Origin: Variovorax sp. PMC12
GTDB taxonomy: Bacteria > Pseudomonadota > Gammaproteobacteria > Burkholderiales > Burkholderiaceae_C
Direction: 5' to 3'
Length of the DNA stretch: 64,000 nucleotides
Assembly: GCF_003019815.1 (NCBI RefSeq)
Contig: NZ_CP027773.1
Span: 1,809,001-1,873,000, forward strand
The notes under the pieces are model-generated. The model was given only the letters and a program-made list of their open reading frames with translations. It was not told the origin of the DNA and did not search any database. How positions within the stretch are numbered: position 1 is the first letter of the stretch; every line of letters starts with the position of its first letter. Both the position numbers and the translations under genes were made by a program. Of the stretch, positions 44,111 to 52,647 are shown in pieces.

Positions 44111-44818
44111 ATGCCAGCCCAGCTCGTCAGCATCGAAGCCGCCCCCGACCTCGTCGACCAGGTCTACCGCGCCCTGCTCGGCGCCATCAGCAGCGGCACG
44201 CTCGCGCCGGGCGAGCGCATCACGCAGGAAGACATCGCGCAGCGCCTGTCGGTGTCGCGCCAGCCGGTGCTGCAGGCGCTGCGGCTGCTGAAGAAAGATG
44301 GCTTCGTGCTCGACGCGCCGGGCCGCGGCGTGCTGGTTGCGCCGCTGGAGGCCGAGGCGATGCGCAAGGTCTACCAGGTGCGCGGCGCGCTCGATGCGCT
44401 GGCCGCGCGGCTCGCGGCGCAGCAGCGCTTTCGCATCGATCCGAAGCTCATCGAGCGCGGCCGTCGCGCGGCGCGCGGGCGCAATGTGGAAGCCATGCTC
44501 GATGCCGACGTGGCCTTCCACCAGGCCATATACGAGGCCTCGGGCAACCCGCTGATCGGCCAGAGCGCCGATCCGCACTGGCGCCACCTGCGCCGCGCGA
44601 TGGGCGCGGTGCTGCAGGCCGAGCCGCAGCGCGAATCGCTGTGGGACGAGCACGAGGCAATTGCCGCGGCCATTGCCGGCGGCAACGCCGACCGTGCCGC
44701 GCGCCTGAGCGAAGAACATGTCTCGCGGGCCAGCGAGGCACTGAGCGAGCGGCTCGCGCAGCAACAGGCGCGCGCCGCATCCATGACCCCACCGACCAGA
44801 AAAGGAGACAAGGCATGA
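44111..44818 (+). CDS. GntR-family (FCD) transcriptional regulator
   Basis: 235 residues from the ATG at 44111 (MPAQLVSIEAA); an upstream in-frame start at 44072 would lie across the palindrome and is rejected. The N-terminal winged helix carries GTLAPGERITQEDIAQRLSVSRQPVLQALRLLKKDGFV. The FCD ligand domain (about 90-215) has the metal-binding pattern DADVAFHQAIYEASGN...HEAIAAAI...H. It overlaps the dioxygenase start by 4 bp, forming an operon with two enzymes. Confidence 0.93.
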   Translation: MPAQLVSIEAAPDLVDQVYRALLGAISSGTLAPGERITQEDIAQRLSVSRQPVLQALRLLKKDGFVLDAPGRGVLVAPLEAEAMRKVYQVRGALDALAARLAAQQRFRIDPKLIERGRRAARGRNVEAMLDADVAFHQAIYEASGNPLIGQSADPHWRHLRRAMGAVLQAEPQRESLWDEHEAIAAAIAGGNADRAARLSEEHVSRASEALSERLAQQQARAASMTPPTRKGDKA

Positions 44819-45690
44819 AGCTGACCCCGGAGCAACGCGCGCAGTTCGAGCGCGACGGCTATCTGTTCTTCCCCGGCCATTTCTCTGCCGAAGAGACGAA
44901 GGTGCTGACCGACGCGGTGCCGGACCTCTACAGCAGGCGCGAAGCCTTCAACGTGCGCGAGAAAGGCTCCGACGCGGTTCGCACGAACTTTGCCGCGCAC
45001 CTCATCAGCGAGCCCTTCGCGCGGCTGGCGCGCCACCCGCGCATGGTGGGACCGGTGACCGACCTGTTCGAGGAAGAGGTCTACATGCACCAGTTCAAAA
45101 TCAACGGCAAGATGGCCTTCGAAGGCGACGTGTGGCAGTGGCACCAGGACTACGGCACCTGGCTCAACGACGACCTGATGCCCACCGAGCGCGCGATGAA
45201 CGTCGCGATCTTCCTGGACGACGTGAACGAGCACAACGGCCCGCTGATGTTCATACCGGGCAGCCACCGCAAGGGCGTGGTCGATGCGAAGCATGACCTG
45301 ACCACCACCAGCTACCCGCTGTGGACGGTCGACAACGATCTGATCCGCCAGCTGGTCGACCGTGCCGGCGGCAAGCGCGGCGGCATCGTTTCGCCGAAGG
45401 GGCCGGCGGGCTCGATGATTCTTTTCCACAGCTGCCTGGTGCATGCCTCGGGCAGCAATCTGTCGCCCTTCAACCGCGTGGCTGTGTACCTGAGCCTGTG
45501 CGCGGTCAGCAACCACATCCGGCGCCACAAGCGGCCCGAGTACATCGCGCACCGCGACTTCACGCCCATCGAGATGCTGCCCGACGACTGCCTGTTGAAG
45601 CCCTATCCGGTGGAAGTGCCATGGAAGAACGGCCTGCCCGAGAGCGCGCTGCGCACCTCGCTGGACGTGCTCGACACCGCGGAGGCCTGA
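44815..45690 (+). CDS. phytanoyl-CoA dioxygenase (PhyH) family protein
   Basis: A 291-residue Fe(II)/2-oxoglutarate oxygenase. The iron-binding facial triad is visible as HQD in VWQWHQDYGTW and the distal histidine in HSCLVHASGSN, with the 2OG-binding arginine in FNRVAVYLS. Similarity is to PhyH/EctD-type hydroxylases; the substrate is unknown. Start ATG at 44815, overlapping the GntR stop. It is followed after 4 bp by an oxidoreductase. Confidence 0.9.
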   Translation: MKLTPEQRAQFERDGYLFFPGHFSAEETKVLTDAVPDLYSRREAFNVREKGSDAVRTNFAAHLISEPFARLARHPRMVGPVTDLFEEEVYMHQFKINGKMAFEGDVWQWHQDYGTWLNDDLMPTERAMNVAIFLDDVNEHNGPLMFIPGSHRKGVVDAKHDLTTTSYPLWTVDNDLIRQLVDRAGGKRGGIVSPKGPAGSMILFHSCLVHASGSNLSPFNRVAVYLSLCAVSNHIRRHKRPEYIAHRDFTPIEMLPDDCLLKPYPVEVPWKNGLPESALRTSLDVLDTAEA

Positions 45691-45694
45691 CCCC

Positions 45695-47056
45695 ATGAGC
45701 CTGCACAACCGCCTGCAGCAGCGCGCCGCCGAAGGCCGCCCCGTGCGCATCGGCCTCATAGGGGCCGGCAAGTTCGGCGCCATGTATCTCGCGCAGATTC
45801 CTCGCACGCCCGGCGTGCAACTGGTGGCGATTGCCGACCTCTCGCCGGATGCGGCCCGCGTCAACCTGGAGCGCGTGGGCTGGCAGCGCGAACGTGCCGC
45901 GGCCTCATCCGTGCAGGAAGCGCTGAAGCACGGCACCACCTGGATCACCGACGACTGGCAGGCAGTGACGCGCGAGCCGTCCATCGACATCGTGGTCGAG
46001 TGCACCGGCAACCCCATCGCGGCGGTGGACCACTGCCTGGACGCCTTCGCGCACGGCAAGCACGTGGTGAACGTGACCGTGGAGGCCGACGCCTTCTGCG
46101 GCCCGCTGCTCGCACGCAGGGCGCAGCAGGCCGGCGTGGTCTATTCGCTGGCCTTCGGCGACCAGCCGGCGCTGATCTGCGACCTGGTCGACTGGGCCCG
46201 CACCTGCGGCTTTCCGGTGGTGGCCGCCGGGCGCGGCCACAAGTGGCTGCCGCACTTCACCGAATCGACGCCCGAGACGGTGTGGGGCAACTACGGCCTC
46301 ACGCCCGAGCAGGCGAAGCGCGGCGGGCTCAACCCGAAGATGTTCAACAGCTTTCTCGACGGCTCCAAGCCATCAATAGAAAGCTCGGCGGTGGCCAACG
46401 CCACCGGGCTCACGGTGCCTTCCGACGGCCTGCTCTACCCGCCCGCGAGCGTGGAAGACATTCCCTTCGTCACGCGGCCCAGGAGCGAAGGCGGCGTGCT
46501 CGAGCGCAAGGGCATGGTGGAGGTGGTCTCATCGCTGGAGGCCGACGGGCGCAAGATCCCCTACGACATCCGCATGGGCGTGTGGGTCACGGTCGAGGCC
46601 GAGACCGAGTACATCAAGAACTGCTTCGAGGAGTACAACGCCCACACCGACCCGAGCGGGCGCTACTTCACGCTGTACAAGCGCTGGCACCTGATCGGCC
46701 TGGAGGTGGGCATGTCGGTGGCCAGCGTGGCGCTGCGCGGCGAGCCCACCGGTGCCGCCACCTGCTGGAACGCCGACGTGGTGGCCACCGCCAAGCGCGA
46801 TCTCGCGGTGGGCGAGGTGCTCGACGGCGAAGGCGGCTACACGGTTTGGGGCAAGCTGCTGCCGGCCGGCCGCTCGCTGCGCATGGGCGGCCTGCCGCTC
46901 GGGCTGGCGCACGGCATCCGCCTGCTGCGTCCGGTGAAGAAGGGCCAGAGCCTGAGTTGGGCCGACGTGGCCATCGACACTTCGACCGCTGCGTACAAGC
47001 TTCGCGGCGAAATGGAAGGCATGTTCGCACCGGCGGTGGAAGCGCGGGTGGCGTGA
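45695..47056 (+). CDS. NAD(P)-dependent oxidoreductase with C-terminal SAF-like domain
   Basis: 453 residues. N-terminal Rossmann domain VRIGLIGAGKFGAMYLAQI with homoserine-dehydrogenase-like segments (ECTGNPIAAVDHCLDAFAHGKHVVNVTVEAD), a central catalytic domain, and a C-terminal SAF-like part (AKRDLAVGEVLDGEGGYTVWG...VKKGQSLSWADV). The family is often found with sugar-acid or branched-metabolite catabolism genes, and its reaction is mostly uncharacterised. Third gene of the GntR-PhyH operon. Confidence 0.85.
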   Translation: MSLHNRLQQRAAEGRPVRIGLIGAGKFGAMYLAQIPRTPGVQLVAIADLSPDAARVNLERVGWQRERAAASSVQEALKHGTTWITDDWQAVTREPSIDIVVECTGNPIAAVDHCLDAFAHGKHVVNVTVEADAFCGPLLARRAQQAGVVYSLAFGDQPALICDLVDWARTCGFPVVAAGRGHKWLPHFTESTPETVWGNYGLTPEQAKRGGLNPKMFNSFLDGSKPSIESSAVANATGLTVPSDGLLYPPASVEDIPFVTRPRSEGGVLERKGMVEVVSSLEADGRKIPYDIRMGVWVTVEAETEYIKNCFEEYNAHTDPSGRYFTLYKRWHLIGLEVGMSVASVALRGEPTGAATCWNADVVATAKRDLAVGEVLDGEGGYTVWGKLLPAGRSLRMGGLPLGLAHGIRLLRPVKKGQSLSWADVAIDTSTAAYKLRGEMEGMFAPAVEARVA

Positions 47057-47219
47057 GCGCCCAGCGCGGGTGAATGCCAAATGCTGCATTGCACCCGCGC
47101 GCCATAACGGAAAAAATATTTGCCCCGGCGCGCCACGGCGTGTCGAAATGGCCGCACGCAGGCCGTCATTGTGGTGAGCGATCCTGCTCTGCACAGCTTT
47201 TCCATGACGGAGAGACACC

Positions 47220-47582
47220 ATGCAGTACATGTTGATGTTCTACCAACCCGCGGCCGAATTCGAACAACGCGACGACGCCTCCTCCCAGGCCTACCGCGCC
47301 AGCTGGGTCGCCTATGCCGACGCGGTGCGCCAGGCCGGCATCTCGCTCGGCGGCCACGGCCTGTTCCCGCCCATGACCGGCACCACCCTGCGCGTGCGCG
47401 GCGACAAGCGCCAGGTGCAGGACGGCCCCTTCGCCGACACCAAGGAGCAGCTCGGCGGGTACTTCTTGATCGACGTGCCCGACCTCGACGCGGCGCTCGA
47501 ATGGGCGGCGCGCGCGCCCTGCGCGACCAGCGGCGGCGTCGAAGTGAGGCCCGTGTTCGTGGCCACCGCCGTCGCCGCATGA
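47220..47582 (+). CDS. YCII-related (DGPF-domain) protein
   Basis: 120 residues of the YCII family, named for the motif DGPFADTKEQLGGYFLIDVPD. A ferredoxin-like alpha/beta barrel, cytoplasmic. It overlaps the ECF42-type sigma factor gene downstream (ATGATGA). The DGPF/ECF42 pairing is very widely conserved, and the small protein is presumed to be a partner or target of the sigma factor, possibly in oxidative-stress response. Confidence 0.92.
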   Translation: MQYMLMFYQPAAEFEQRDDASSQAYRASWVAYADAVRQAGISLGGHGLFPPMTGTTLRVRGDKRQVQDGPFADTKEQLGGYFLIDVPDLDAALEWAARAPCATSGGVEVRPVFVATAVAA

Positions 47583-48820
47583 TGAAAGACCCGGGGGCTC
47601 ACCAGGCCGCCGAACGTGCGGCGCGCGATTCATACGGGCGGCTGCTGGCCATCCTGTCGGCCCGCACGCACGACATCGCCGCGTCGGAGGACGCTCTGGC
47701 GGACGCTTTCGCGCGTGCGCTCGAGCGTTGGCCGGCCGACGGCATACCGGCTCGGCCCGACGCCTGGCTGCTGAGCGTCGCGCGGCACCGCAAGCTCGAC
47801 GCCTGGCGCCACACCCGCGTGCAGGACGAGGCCACGCAGGCGCTGATGCTGCTGGCGGGCGAGGTCGACGACATCGACAGCGCCAACGACGGCGCGGTCG
47901 TGCCCGACGAGCGGCTGCGCCTGCTCTTCGTCTGCGCGCACCCGGCCATCGACGCGCCGGCGCGCGCGCCGCTGATGCTGCAGACCGTGCTCGGCCTCGA
48001 CGCGGCGCGCATGGCCGGCGCCTTCCTGACATCGCCTTCTACTCTCGGCCAGCGCCTGGTGCGCGCCAAGGCACGCATTCGCGCCGCCGGCATTCCCTTC
48101 GAATACCCGCAGGCGCGCGAACTGCCGCAGCGGCTGCAGGACGTGCTCGACGGCATCTACGCCGCCTACGGCACAGGCTGGGACGACGTGGACGGCGCCG
48201 ATGCGATTCCGCGCAACCTGACGGCCGAGGCCATCGACCTGGCCCGCATCCTGTGCAAGCTGATGCCGCGCGAACCCGAGCCGCTGGGCCTGCTCGCGCT
48301 CATGCTGTTCTGCGAGGCGCGCACCGCCGCACGCCGCAACGATGCCGGTGCGTACGTGCCGCTCGACCAGCAGGACATCACGCGCTGGAACCACGAGTTG
48401 CTGGCCGAGGCCGAGCACCACCTGCGGCAGGCCTCGTCGATGCAGTCGCTGGGTGCCTACCAGCTGGAGGCGGCCATCCAGTCGGCGCATTGCGAACGCC
48501 GCGCCGGCGCGCCCGTGCCGCCCGAAACCCTGGTGTCGCTGTACCAGGGCCTGCTGGCCTTGCGCCCCAGCATCGGCGCGCAGGTCAGCCTTGCCTGCGC
48601 GCTCGCCAATGCGCGCGGACCTGAGACTGGTTTGCAGGCGCTCGATGCGATTCCCGCGGCCGACGTCACCAACTATCAACCGTTCTGGGCCGCGCGTGCC
48701 CATCTGCTGGCTGCCGGCGGCGCACGCGCGGCGGCGCGGCAGGCATACGACCGGGCCATCGGCCTGAGCACCAGCGCGGTGGTGCGGGCCTATCTCAACG
48801 CGATGTCGCAGCGGCTCTGA
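47579..48820 (+). CDS. RNA polymerase sigma factor, ECF42 type
   Basis: About 413 residues from the ATG at 47579. Sigma-70 region 2 (SYGRLLAILSARTHDIAASEDALADAFARALERWP) and region 4 (LGLDAARMAGAFLTSPSTLGQRLVRAKARI) occupy residues 15-175. The remaining 240 residues form the long helical C-terminal extension characteristic of ECF42 (AYGTGWDDVDGADAIPRNL... LARILCKLMPREPEPLGLLALMLF). That extension replaces an anti-sigma factor. Coupled to the YCII gene. Confidence 0.93.
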   Translation: MMKDPGAHQAAERAARDSYGRLLAILSARTHDIAASEDALADAFARALERWPADGIPARPDAWLLSVARHRKLDAWRHTRVQDEATQALMLLAGEVDDIDSANDGAVVPDERLRLLFVCAHPAIDAPARAPLMLQTVLGLDAARMAGAFLTSPSTLGQRLVRAKARIRAAGIPFEYPQARELPQRLQDVLDGIYAAYGTGWDDVDGADAIPRNLTAEAIDLARILCKLMPREPEPLGLLALMLFCEARTAARRNDAGAYVPLDQQDITRWNHELLAEAEHHLRQASSMQSLGAYQLEAAIQSAHCERRAGAPVPPETLVSLYQGLLALRPSIGAQVSLACALANARGPETGLQALDAIPAADVTNYQPFWAARAHLLAAGGARAAARQAYDRAIGLSTSAVVRAYLNAMSQRL

Positions 48821-48826
48821 GCGGCC

Positions 48827-49552
48827 CTACTTCGTGCTGTTGAAGGTGCGCGGAAACAATGCCGCCTGCGAGCGATCGCGCAGCCGGTAGCTCATGGCCG
48901 GCCGGCCCAGGCTGCCCGTGACCATGCCGGCCTCTTCCATGAACCCGCCGTCGAGCATGCGCTTGCGGAACGCGCTCTTGTCGACGTCGCGGCCCAGCAC
49001 CACTTCGTAGACACGCTGGAGCGCGGGCAGCGTGAAAGGCTCTTCGAGCAGGAAGGCCGGCAGCGAGGTGTATTCGACCTTGCCGCGCAGCCGGGCGACG
49101 GCCGCCTCGAGCAGCTCGCCGTGATCGAAGGCCAGCCGCTTGCGCGAAGCGGCACCGACCTCGAACCACGTCACATCCGACGCGTTGGCGCCGCTGCGCA
49201 ATTGCATTGCCTGCGCAGGAACCAGCGCATAGAAGCAGTGCGTGGCCGACCAGCCGCGCGGGTCGCGCTGCGCACCGCCCCAGCTGCCGAGCTGCTCGAG
49301 GTAGGGCGTGACCACGCCGGTCTTCTCGCGCAGCTTGCGCAGGGCGCAGCCGAGCAGCGTGGCGTCTTCGTCGATGTTCACGAAGCCGCCCGGCAGCGCC
49401 CACCTGCCGGGAAAAGGCTCGTCGCTGTCGGCTGGCCGCTTCACCAGCAGGACCTGCAGGGCGTCGTCGAGCACGGTGAACATCACCACGTCGACCGTGA
49501 CCAGCGGGCGGGGAAAAGTCAGCGGCGGGAAGTTCGGCTTGGGTGTGTTCAC
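48827..49552 (-). CDS. NrtR-like Nudix transcriptional regulator
   Basis: 241 residues. The N-terminal Nudix domain (about 15-155) has GRWALPGGFVNIDEDATLLGCALRKLREKTGV, a Nudix box in which two of the catalytic positions are Lys (RKLREK instead of RELxEE). That is typical of NrtR proteins that bind rather than hydrolyse ADP-ribose derivatives. The C-terminal winged helix spans about 165-235. It is divergent from the NADAR and ADP-ribosylglycohydrolase genes, with two GTTG...CAAC palindromes between them, so it very probably represses them. Confidence 0.9.
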   Translation of the reverse strand: MNTPKPNFPPLTFPRPLVTVDVVMFTVLDDALQVLLVKRPADSDEPFPGRWALPGGFVNIDEDATLLGCALRKLREKTGVVTPYLEQLGSWGGAQRDPRGWSATHCFYALVPAQAMQLRSGANASDVTWFEVGAASRKRLAFDHGELLEAAVARLRGKVEYTSLPAFLLEEPFTLPALQRVYEVVLGRDVDKSAFRKRMLDGGFMEEAGMVTGSLGRPAMSYRLRDRSQAALFPRTFNSTK

Positions 49553-49579
49553 GGGAAAGGCTTGACGCCGGATTTGTTA

Positions 49580-49594
49580 GTTGTACTATACAAC
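49580..49594. promoter_or_regulatory. NrtR-type operator candidate 1
   Basis: GTTGTA-CTA-TACAAC, perfect 6-bp arms, 28 bp upstream of the NrtR-like start on the other strand. Its shape matches reported NrtR boxes (GTTGTA..TACAAC). Confidence 0.7.
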
Positions 49595-49602
49595 CCTCAA
49601 TT

Positions 49603-49619
49603 AGTTGCACAGAGCAACT
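49603..49619. promoter_or_regulatory. NrtR-type operator candidate 2
   Basis: AGTTGC-acaga-GCAACT, a second inverted repeat with the same GTTG/CAAC half-sites, 21 bp before the NADAR ATG. Together with the site at 49580-49594 it covers the whole divergent promoter region. Confidence 0.6.
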
Positions 49620-49639
49620 CATGAAAGAAGAATAGAAAA

Positions 49640-50200
49640 ATGACCACGACACCCCGCAGCCCTCGAGACCTGCCCGCGTACTTCGCACAGGGCCACCGCC
49701 CCGAATATCTGCTGTTCTGGGGCCACCAGGCACCGAAGATCGGCGTCGACAAGAGCTGCTTCAGCCAATGGTTCGAGGCGGAGTTCATCGTCGACGGCAT
49801 CCGCTATCGCACCGCCGAGCATTTCATGATGGCGGGCAAGGCGCGCCTGTTCGGCGACGCCGAGACCTGCGAACGCATCCTCGCGGCGCGCACGCCCGCC
49901 GAAGCCAAGAAGCTGGGCCGCGAGATCCGCAACTTCGACGAAGCCGCATGGGTGGCCGCTCGCCTGGACATCGTGACGCGCGGCAACATCGCCAAGTTCG
50001 CGCAGAACCCGGCGCTCGGTGCCTTCCTGCTGGGCACGGGCCATCAGGTGCTGGTGGAAGCCAGCCCGGTCGATCCCATCTGGGGCATCGGACGCGCCGC
50101 GACCGACCCCGCGGCGCAAGACCCGCGCGAATGGAAGGGCCTCAACCTGCTGGGCTTTGCCTTGATGGCCGCGCGCGATGCTTTGAGGCAGACGCCATGA
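49640..50200 (+). CDS. NADAR-family protein (DUF1768)
   Basis: 186 residues, full-length NADAR domain: EYLLFWGH, CFSQWFEAEFIVDGIRYRTAEHFMMAGKARLFGD, IRNFDEAAWVAARLDIVTRGNIAKFAQNP, GTGHQVLVEASPVDPIWGIG. The name reflects predicted NAD/ADP-ribose use; some members are reported to remove ADP-ribose from guanine in DNA. The stop overlaps the ATG of the ADP-ribosylglycohydrolase gene, so both are made together under the NrtR-like regulator. Confidence 0.93.
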   Translation: MTTTPRSPRDLPAYFAQGHRPEYLLFWGHQAPKIGVDKSCFSQWFEAEFIVDGIRYRTAEHFMMAGKARLFGDAETCERILAARTPAEAKKLGREIRNFDEAAWVAARLDIVTRGNIAKFAQNPALGAFLLGTGHQVLVEASPVDPIWGIGRAATDPAAQDPREWKGLNLLGFALMAARDALRQTP

Positions 50201-51099
50201 ACAACGGCATCGACCGCTACCGCGGCTGCCTGCTCGGCCTGGCCTGCGGCGACGCCGTGGGCACCACGGTCGAGTTCCGCGCGCGCGGCAGCTTCACGCC
50301 CGTGACGGGCATGCAGGGTGGCGGCCCGTTCGGGCTAGTTGCCGGCGAATGGACCGACGACACCTCGATGGCGTTGTGCCTGGCCGCGAGCCTGATCCAC
50401 TGCAAGGGCTTCGATGCTGCCGACCAGATGAACCGCTACTGCAACTGGCGCAGCGTGGGCTACATGAGCAGCACCGGCAACTGCTTCGACATCGGCCTCA
50501 CGGTGTCGGGCGCCCTCGCCAGCTATCTCGCGTCCGGCGATCCGTTCGCGGGCGACCCCGATCCGCGCACGGCCGGCAACGGCGCCTTGATGCGGCTCGC
50601 ACCGGTGCCGATGTTCTACGCGGCCAGCGCGCAGGCCACCTGGAAGCAGGCCGGAGAAAGCACGCGCACCACGCACGGCGCCCTGGAGGCCATCGAGTGC
50701 TCGCAGCTCTTCGCGCTGCAGTTGCGCTCGGCATTGCGCGGTGAAAGCAAGGAAGCGATTCTTTCGACAAAGCCGCTGACGCCCTTGAGCGACAAGGTCA
50801 TGGCGCTCGCGCGCGGCGACTACGCATCGAAGCCCATCGATCGCATCAAGGGATCGGGCTACTGTGTCGAGTCGCTCGAAGCGGCGCTCTGGTGCTTCGC
50901 GCACACGCGGTCGTTCGAGGAAGCCGTGCTCGCCGCCACCAACCTGGGCGACGACGCCGACACCACCGCGGCAATCTGCGGCCAGCTGGCGGGTGCCTTC
51001 TACGGCGCCAGCGCCATTCCGGCTGACTGGCTACGCCCGCTGGTGATGCGAGAAGATATCGAGCAGATGGCAGACCAGCTTCTGGCGCTGGCCGGCTGA
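50197..51099 (+). CDS. ADP-ribosylglycohydrolase family protein
   Basis: 300 residues from the ATG at 50197. The ARH/DraG fold with its two metal-binding clusters is complete: GDAVGTTVEF and EWTDDTSMALCLAASL near the N-terminus, and NLGDDADTTAAICGQLAGAFYG near the C-terminus. Members remove ADP-ribose from proteins or hydrolyse O-acetyl-ADP-ribose and poly-ADP-ribose. Coupled to the NADAR gene. The target is unknown; no dinitrogenase or DraT is nearby. Confidence 0.94.
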   Translation: MNNGIDRYRGCLLGLACGDAVGTTVEFRARGSFTPVTGMQGGGPFGLVAGEWTDDTSMALCLAASLIHCKGFDAADQMNRYCNWRSVGYMSSTGNCFDIGLTVSGALASYLASGDPFAGDPDPRTAGNGALMRLAPVPMFYAASAQATWKQAGESTRTTHGALEAIECSQLFALQLRSALRGESKEAILSTKPLTPLSDKVMALARGDYASKPIDRIKGSGYCVESLEAALWCFAHTRSFEEAVLAATNLGDDADTTAAICGQLAGAFYGASAIPADWLRPLVMREDIEQMADQLLALAG

Positions 51100-51112
51100 G
51101 CGGCGCGCGCGG

Positions 51113-52567
51113 TCACTGCTGCAACGGCACCGCCGCCGCAGCGCCCTCGCGCCGCGCATCGAGCTGGCTGCCCCCTTGCGTCAGCGACACGGCGACCACC
51201 GCGTTCGCCGCGTCGCGCCGGAACACGAACTGCGCGCCGATGCCCACCACGGCAAAGCGATCGGCGCCCGTGGGCGTCAGCGCGTTGTAGCCGCGCCCCG
51301 TCTCGCGCACCAGCAGCTTCGCGCCGCGCACGGTGAAGCTCAGCGCCTTGGCCTTGCTGATGCGGAACTCGCCCTTGTAGTCGTCCAGCCGCTGCGGGTC
51401 GAGCGGCACCTCGGCCGTCGGCACCGGGTAGCGGCTCTTGCCGATGGCCAGCATCACCGGCTGCAGCGGCGCGCGCGCGTTGCTGCCGAGCACGACGATC
51501 GCCTCGTTGGTGTCGGGCGCGATCAGCCAGAGCGTGCGGTAGCCCTCGGTGAGGCCGGCGTGCCAGTAGGTGCGGCGGCCTCCCTCGGGGCCGCGCACCA
51601 TCACCGCGTAGCCGATCTCGGCGCCCTCATAGCGCGCCAGTGGCGTGAGCATGCGCGCGGCGGCCGGCCCCAGCGGGCCGCCGGCGCCCGCGATGATGGC
51701 TCGGCTGAAGGTCATCATGTCGGCGGCGGTGGAGCGCAGCGCGCTGGCAGGCGCATAGGCCTGCATGTCGAACAGCGGCTGGCGGCGGTCGCCGGCAAAG
51801 GCCGGCGCCATGCGCGAAGCCTTGTCGCCGAGCGTGATGACGGTGTCGTTCATGCCCAGCGGCTCGGTGATGCGCGCGCGCACCAGTTCGCCCCACGAGG
51901 TGCCGTAGTGCTCCGCCAGCAACTGGCCGAGCAGCGCCATGCCGAAGTTGCTGTACGCGCCCTCGCAGGGGGGCGCCGCGGCCGTGAGCTTGATGCGCGT
52001 GAGCGCGGCCCAGAACATCGGCTTGTCGAAGCTGCGGAACTGCTCCGCCAGCGGCGCGCCACCGCTCACGCCGTCGGCCATCACGGGCATGCAGCCGGTG
52101 TGGGTGACCAACTGGCGCAGCGTGACCGAGGCCACGGCGGGCGACAGCCCTTGCACCTTGCCCGCGAGCAGCTTGCCCACGGTGTCGTCGAGCTTGAGGT
52201 CGCCGCGCTCCACCGCCTGCGCCAGCAGCAGGCCGGTGAAGACCTTGGTGACGGAGCCGATCTCGAACATCGGCTGCTCCGCGCTGTTGGGCTCGATGGG
52301 GCGCGGCGGCGACGGCGGCTCGGGGTTGTAGGCCGCGCCGTAGGCGGGCTTGCCGTTGCGCAGCGTGCCGACCACCAGCGTGCCGCGCTCCGCGCCGAGC
52401 GCGGCCTTGGCGATGAAGGCCGGATCGCTGGCCAGCGTCAGCGGCTGCGGCTGCGGTTGCGCGGCGGCGGTGCCGGCCAGCAGCGGTGCGAGGAGCCAGG
52501 CCGCGAGCCAGCGGCAGGGACTGGCGCGGGTCGTGGCGCGGATCATGGCGCGGGGCAACAGCCGCAT
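51113..52567 (-). CDS. serine hydrolase, class-C beta-lactamase-related
   Basis: 484 residues from the ATG at 52567 (MRLLPRAMIRAT). Signal peptide (WLAAWLLAPLLAGTAAAQ), then a penicillin-binding-protein fold with the SxxK motif in IGSVTKVFTG, the YxN motif in GAYSNFGMAL, and a third-motif HAG in YWHAGLTEG. A C-terminal extension of about 110 residues is lipocalin-like. Could be an esterase, D-aminopeptidase or beta-lactamase homologue; resistance is not implied. Convergent with the ARH gene. Confidence 0.88.
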   Translation of the reverse strand: MRLLPRAMIRATTRASPCRWLAAWLLAPLLAGTAAAQPQPQPLTLASDPAFIAKAALGAERGTLVVGTLRNGKPAYGAAYNPEPPSPPRPIEPNSAEQPMFEIGSVTKVFTGLLLAQAVERGDLKLDDTVGKLLAGKVQGLSPAVASVTLRQLVTHTGCMPVMADGVSGGAPLAEQFRSFDKPMFWAALTRIKLTAAAPPCEGAYSNFGMALLGQLLAEHYGTSWGELVRARITEPLGMNDTVITLGDKASRMAPAFAGDRRQPLFDMQAYAPASALRSTAADMMTFSRAIIAGAGGPLGPAAARMLTPLARYEGAEIGYAVMVRGPEGGRRTYWHAGLTEGYRTLWLIAPDTNEAIVVLGSNARAPLQPVMLAIGKSRYPVPTAEVPLDPQRLDDYKGEFRISKAKALSFTVRGAKLLVRETGRGYNALTPTGADRFAVVGIGAQFVFRRDAANAVVAVSLTQGGSQLDARREGAAAAVPLQQ

Positions 52568-52647
52568 CGTGAGGTTCCTCAGCTTCGTCGAAGAGGTGCC
52601 ATCGTGCCACGCCTGTGTAACAACGTGCGCGCCGCGACAATCGGCGC

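Noticed and set aside
51113..52567. Beta-lactamase resistance gene
   Set aside because: Motifs show the serine-hydrolase fold, but the third motif is HAG and there is a lipocalin-like extension, which fits esterase/peptidase relatives better.
43015..52640. Integrative element between the ABC ATPase and permease
   Set aside because: No integrase, transposase, att-like direct repeats or tRNA target was found at the edges, so only a split operon is claimed, not a mobile element.
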